NCBI GenBank assembly: GCA_036338025.1 | Contig: JAYZDB010000265.1 | Coordinates: 1 to 8,862, forward strand | DNA: 8,862 bases | Direction: 5' to 3' | From: JAYZDB01 sp036338025 | GTDB taxonomy: Bacteria > Planctomycetota > UBA1135 > UBA2386 | Shown here: positions 8,201 to 8,862 of the stretch, piece after piece | Position numbering within the stretch: position 1 is the stretch's first letter | Layout: every line of letters starts with the position of its first letter | Position numbers and translations under genes: made by a program | The notes under the pieces: generated by a model | Told to the model about the DNA's origin: nothing | The model's database searches: none | The model's input: the letters and a program-made list of their open reading frames with translations, nothing else

Positions 8201-8422
8201 CAGACGGCACGCAAGGCGGCGGATCTGCACGTCAGTGACCACATCCGATTGGTGGCGGAGTTGCCGGCATCGGTGGTGGACGCGATCCGCGTTCACGAGT
8301 CCTATGTGAAGGAGCAGACCCTGGCGAACGAGTTCGTGATCGGCGCCATGGAAGATGACCTGTGGGTCGAGACTGTCAAACTCGCTGGCGAGAGCTTCCC
8401 GCTGGGCCTGCGTCGGAACTAG
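5276..8422 (+). CDS. ileS: isoleucyl-tRNA synthetase, eukaryote-like type 2
   Basis: Charges tRNA-Ile with isoleucine in the cytoplasm; 1048 residues, the usual length for the family. Class I signatures: HYGH at 62-65 in GPPFANGLPHYGHLLTG, and KLSKR at 610-614. The CP1 editing domain, which removes mischarged valine, is marked by WTTTPWTLPSN from 236 and GTGAVHMAPGFGEED with D342, the position of the conserved editing aspartate. The anticodon-binding helical domain includes NNWYIRRSRDRFW (735-747). KLSKRLRNYPDP instead of the KMSKSLGN of ordinary bacterial enzymes, and a C terminus without paired zinc cysteines, identify the type 2 (IleRS2, eukaryote-like) form. Type 2 enzymes are characteristically resistant to mupirocin; resistance here is inference. 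The ATG at 5276 lies 64 nt after dinB without a Shine-Dalgarno; a poor -10-like TACACC (5263-5268) ends 7 nt before it. No T-box leader could fit in that gap. Confidence 0.97.
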   Translation: MSDSAKPYPDVDPNLRFPELEERILKSWEEDDTFRASVEQRDGGDNEYVFYDGPPFANGLPHYGHLLTGYVKDVVPRYQTMRGRRVERRFGWDCHGLPAELEAEKELEVSGRQAIEALGIDKFNKTCEASVQRYTGEWRRYVTRQARWVDFDNDYKTMDRSYMESVMWAFKQLYDKGLVYEGFRVMPYSWAVETPLSNFEIRMDNSYRPRQDPAVTVTFELEPVDGDPAALSILVWTTTPWTLPSNLAMAVGEDIDYAIMKGPDGRHLVIGAATRQGYEKELEGFEEVGMLKGKDLVGRRYKPLFPYFEAHENAFRILGADFVDTEEGTGAVHMAPGFGEEDQSVCAAHEIEIVCPVDEKGRYTSEVTDWAGVNVLEANKPIIKALKERGALFRHVTYEHNYPHCWRTDEPLIYKAVSSWYVQVTEFRDRMVELNQQIEWIPSHIRDGQFGKWLENARDWSISRNRYWGSPIPVWKSDDPSYPRTDVYGSIEELERDFGVEVNDLHRPFIDGLTRPNPDDPTGKSMMRRVPEVLDCWFESGSMPYAQVHYPFENKEWFESHFPADFIVEYVAQTRGWFYTLVVLSTALFDRPPFKSVICHGVVLDSEGQKLSKRLRNYPDPEEMFATHGSDALRWSLMSSPILRGGDLQIDLDGRSIAEIVRLVIKPIWNAYYFFTLYANTDGVTAKFRTDSSQLLDRYILAKTHQLVTDVQHDLDGYDLAGSCQRVTAFLDALNNWYIRRSRDRFWRSAKDQDKQDAYDTLFSVLTTLCRTVAPLLPLLSEEVYRGLTGERSVHLSDWPDASTLPSDAELVADMDRARDACSVALGLRESHKLRTRLPLASLTVAGQDSDRLAPFAHLITDEINVKELQFSDAIETFGTFQLQVNAKVMGPKLGASMKSVMLASKKGEWTRHDDGTVGVGGVTLEPGEYGLRLQAKEGVASESLSTNDAVVVLDVDVTPELEAEGLARDFVRLVQTARKAADLHVSDHIRLVAELPASVVDAIRVHESYVKEQTLANEFVIGAMEDDLWVETVKLAGESFPLGLRRN

Positions 8423-8457
8423 CGAAGACGCTCGCCGTCGCGTTGGTCTGGAGGATA

Positions 8458-8486
8458 GTCCGGTAGTCTCCGGGACCTGAGAGGTC
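8458..8486 (+). other. two overlapping, mutually exclusive hairpins in the ileS downstream gap
   Basis: Arm GTCCGG (8458-8463) can pair with CCGGGAC (8470-8476) around a 6-nt loop with one bulged G. Separately, GACCT (8474-8478) pairs perfectly with AGGTC (8482-8486) around the loop GAG. The two share 8474-8476, so only one can form at a time. Neither is followed by a run of T, so a standard intrinsic terminator is not supported. Confidence 0.3.
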
Positions 8487-8507
8487 GATGAGCCTGGGCG
8501 AAGTCGG

Positions 8508-8513
8508 TATCAT
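8508..8513 (+). promoter_or_regulatory. candidate -10 element for the metallo-hydrolase gene (leaderless geometry)
   Basis: TATCAT matches the -10 consensus at five of six bases and ends 7 nt before the ATG at 8521. A weak -35-like TCGATG (8485-8490, three of six matches) lies 17 nt upstream. The spacing would start the transcript at or beside the start codon. If real, it favours 8521 over the in-frame upstream ATG at 8488. Confidence 0.35.
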
Positions 8514-8520
8514 CCGTCGC

Positions 8521-8862
8521 ATGATTCTCGAGCAGTTCTACCTCGGTTGTCTCTCGCAGGCGTCCTACCTGATCGGTGATCCGGAGTCCGGTCTGGCGGC
8601 GGTGGTCGATCCCCGGCGTGACATTGATGACTACCTGCAACTAGCCGACCAGCACGGCCTCGAGATCCGGTATGCAGTCCTGACCCACTTTCACGCCGAT
8701 TTTGCCTCGGGTCACCTCGAGCTGGCAGAACGCTGCGGGGCTACCATCTGTCTCGGCGAGGGGGCACGGCCCGAGTATCCGTTTCGCGCTCTGCAAGACG
8801 GTGAGACGATCGAGCTCGGTCGGGTGCGTTTGAAGGTTGTCAGTACCCCCGGCCACACCCCC
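8521..8862 (+). CDS. metallo-beta-lactamase-fold hydrolase, persulfide dioxygenase/rhodanese-associated type, 3'-truncated
   Basis: The first 114 residues are visible and the frame is still open at the window edge. The opening MILEQFYLGCLSQASYLIGD and the later VVDPRRDIDDYL are the typical start of glyoxalase II-like proteins of the ETHE1/CstB/BlH group, which oxidise glutathione or low-molecular-weight persulfides or accompany rhodanese domains. Metal ligands visible: H56, H58 and D60 in THFHADFASGH, and H112 in TPGHTP at the edge. The usual second histidine after the aspartate (HxHxDH) is Phe61, which removes a ligand of the second metal site and fits a mononuclear iron enzyme. Rhodanese domains may lie beyond the window. 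An in-frame ATG at 8488 has a GAGAGG sequence 3 nt upstream and would add 11 residues; 8521 is preferred because the family normally begins at this point. The gene follows ileS after 98 nt. The general fold is secure, the exact reaction less so. Confidence 0.82.
   Translation, partial: MILEQFYLGCLSQASYLIGDPESGLAAVVDPRRDIDDYLQLADQHGLEIRYAVLTHFHADFASGHLELAERCGATICLGEGARPEYPFRALQDGETIELGRVRLKVVSTPGHTP

Noticed and set aside
8427..8439. GACG-N5-CGTC hairpin just after the ileS stop as a terminator
   Set aside because: Only four base pairs and no following T-run.
1..8862. A novel defence, mobile or biosynthetic system
   Set aside because: No integrase, transposase, toxin-antitoxin, nuclease, CRISPR repeats or clustered unknown genes were seen; all six genes belong to recognisable families.

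Overview
The window is ordinary-looking, GC-rich, densely packed chromosomal DNA with every supported gene on the + strand. The gene types point to an environmental bacterium, most likely of the Planctomycetota. The main signs are a YdjY-domain protein, a secreted formylglycine sulfatase of the 'EDxSPxxGCYGD' type carrying C-terminal HEAT-like repeats, and a large GT-C-type membrane glycosyltransferase. This placement comes from gene-family recognition and was not tested by a search; the related Verrucomicrobiota are a reasonable alternative.

Layout: (1) nt 2-775, the 3' part of a YdjY-domain protein gene whose start lies outside the window. (2) nt 819-2678, a secreted sulfatase fused to HEAT-like repeats. 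(3) nt 2684-3979, a multi-pass membrane protein resembling GT87/DUF2029 glycosyltransferases, starting 5 nt after the sulfatase stop and almost certainly co-transcribed with it. (4) nt 4042-5211, dinB, the Y-family DNA polymerase IV. (5) nt 5276-8422, ileS, an isoleucyl-tRNA synthetase of the eukaryote-like type 2. (6) nt 8521 to the window end, the N-terminal part of a metallo-beta-lactamase-fold protein of the persulfide dioxygenase/rhodanese-associated group. The gaps between genes are 43, 5, 62, 64 and 98 nt, so no stretch over 300 nt lacks a gene. No tRNA, rRNA, CRISPR, insertion sequence or convincing terminator was seen.

Functionally this is a mix of housekeeping genes (translation, damage-tolerant DNA synthesis), sulfur metabolism and cell-surface or secreted carbohydrate chemistry. 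Only the sulfatase and the membrane glycosyltransferase look like a working pair, and only by position. I found no new multi-gene system. The most interesting sequence-level pattern is that two gene starts (nt 819 and 8521) have a good -10-like hexamer 6-7 nt upstream of the ATG and no Shine-Dalgarno sequence. That spacing fits leaderless transcripts, while the only gene clearly inside an operon (nt 2684) has AGG-rich sequence before its start.
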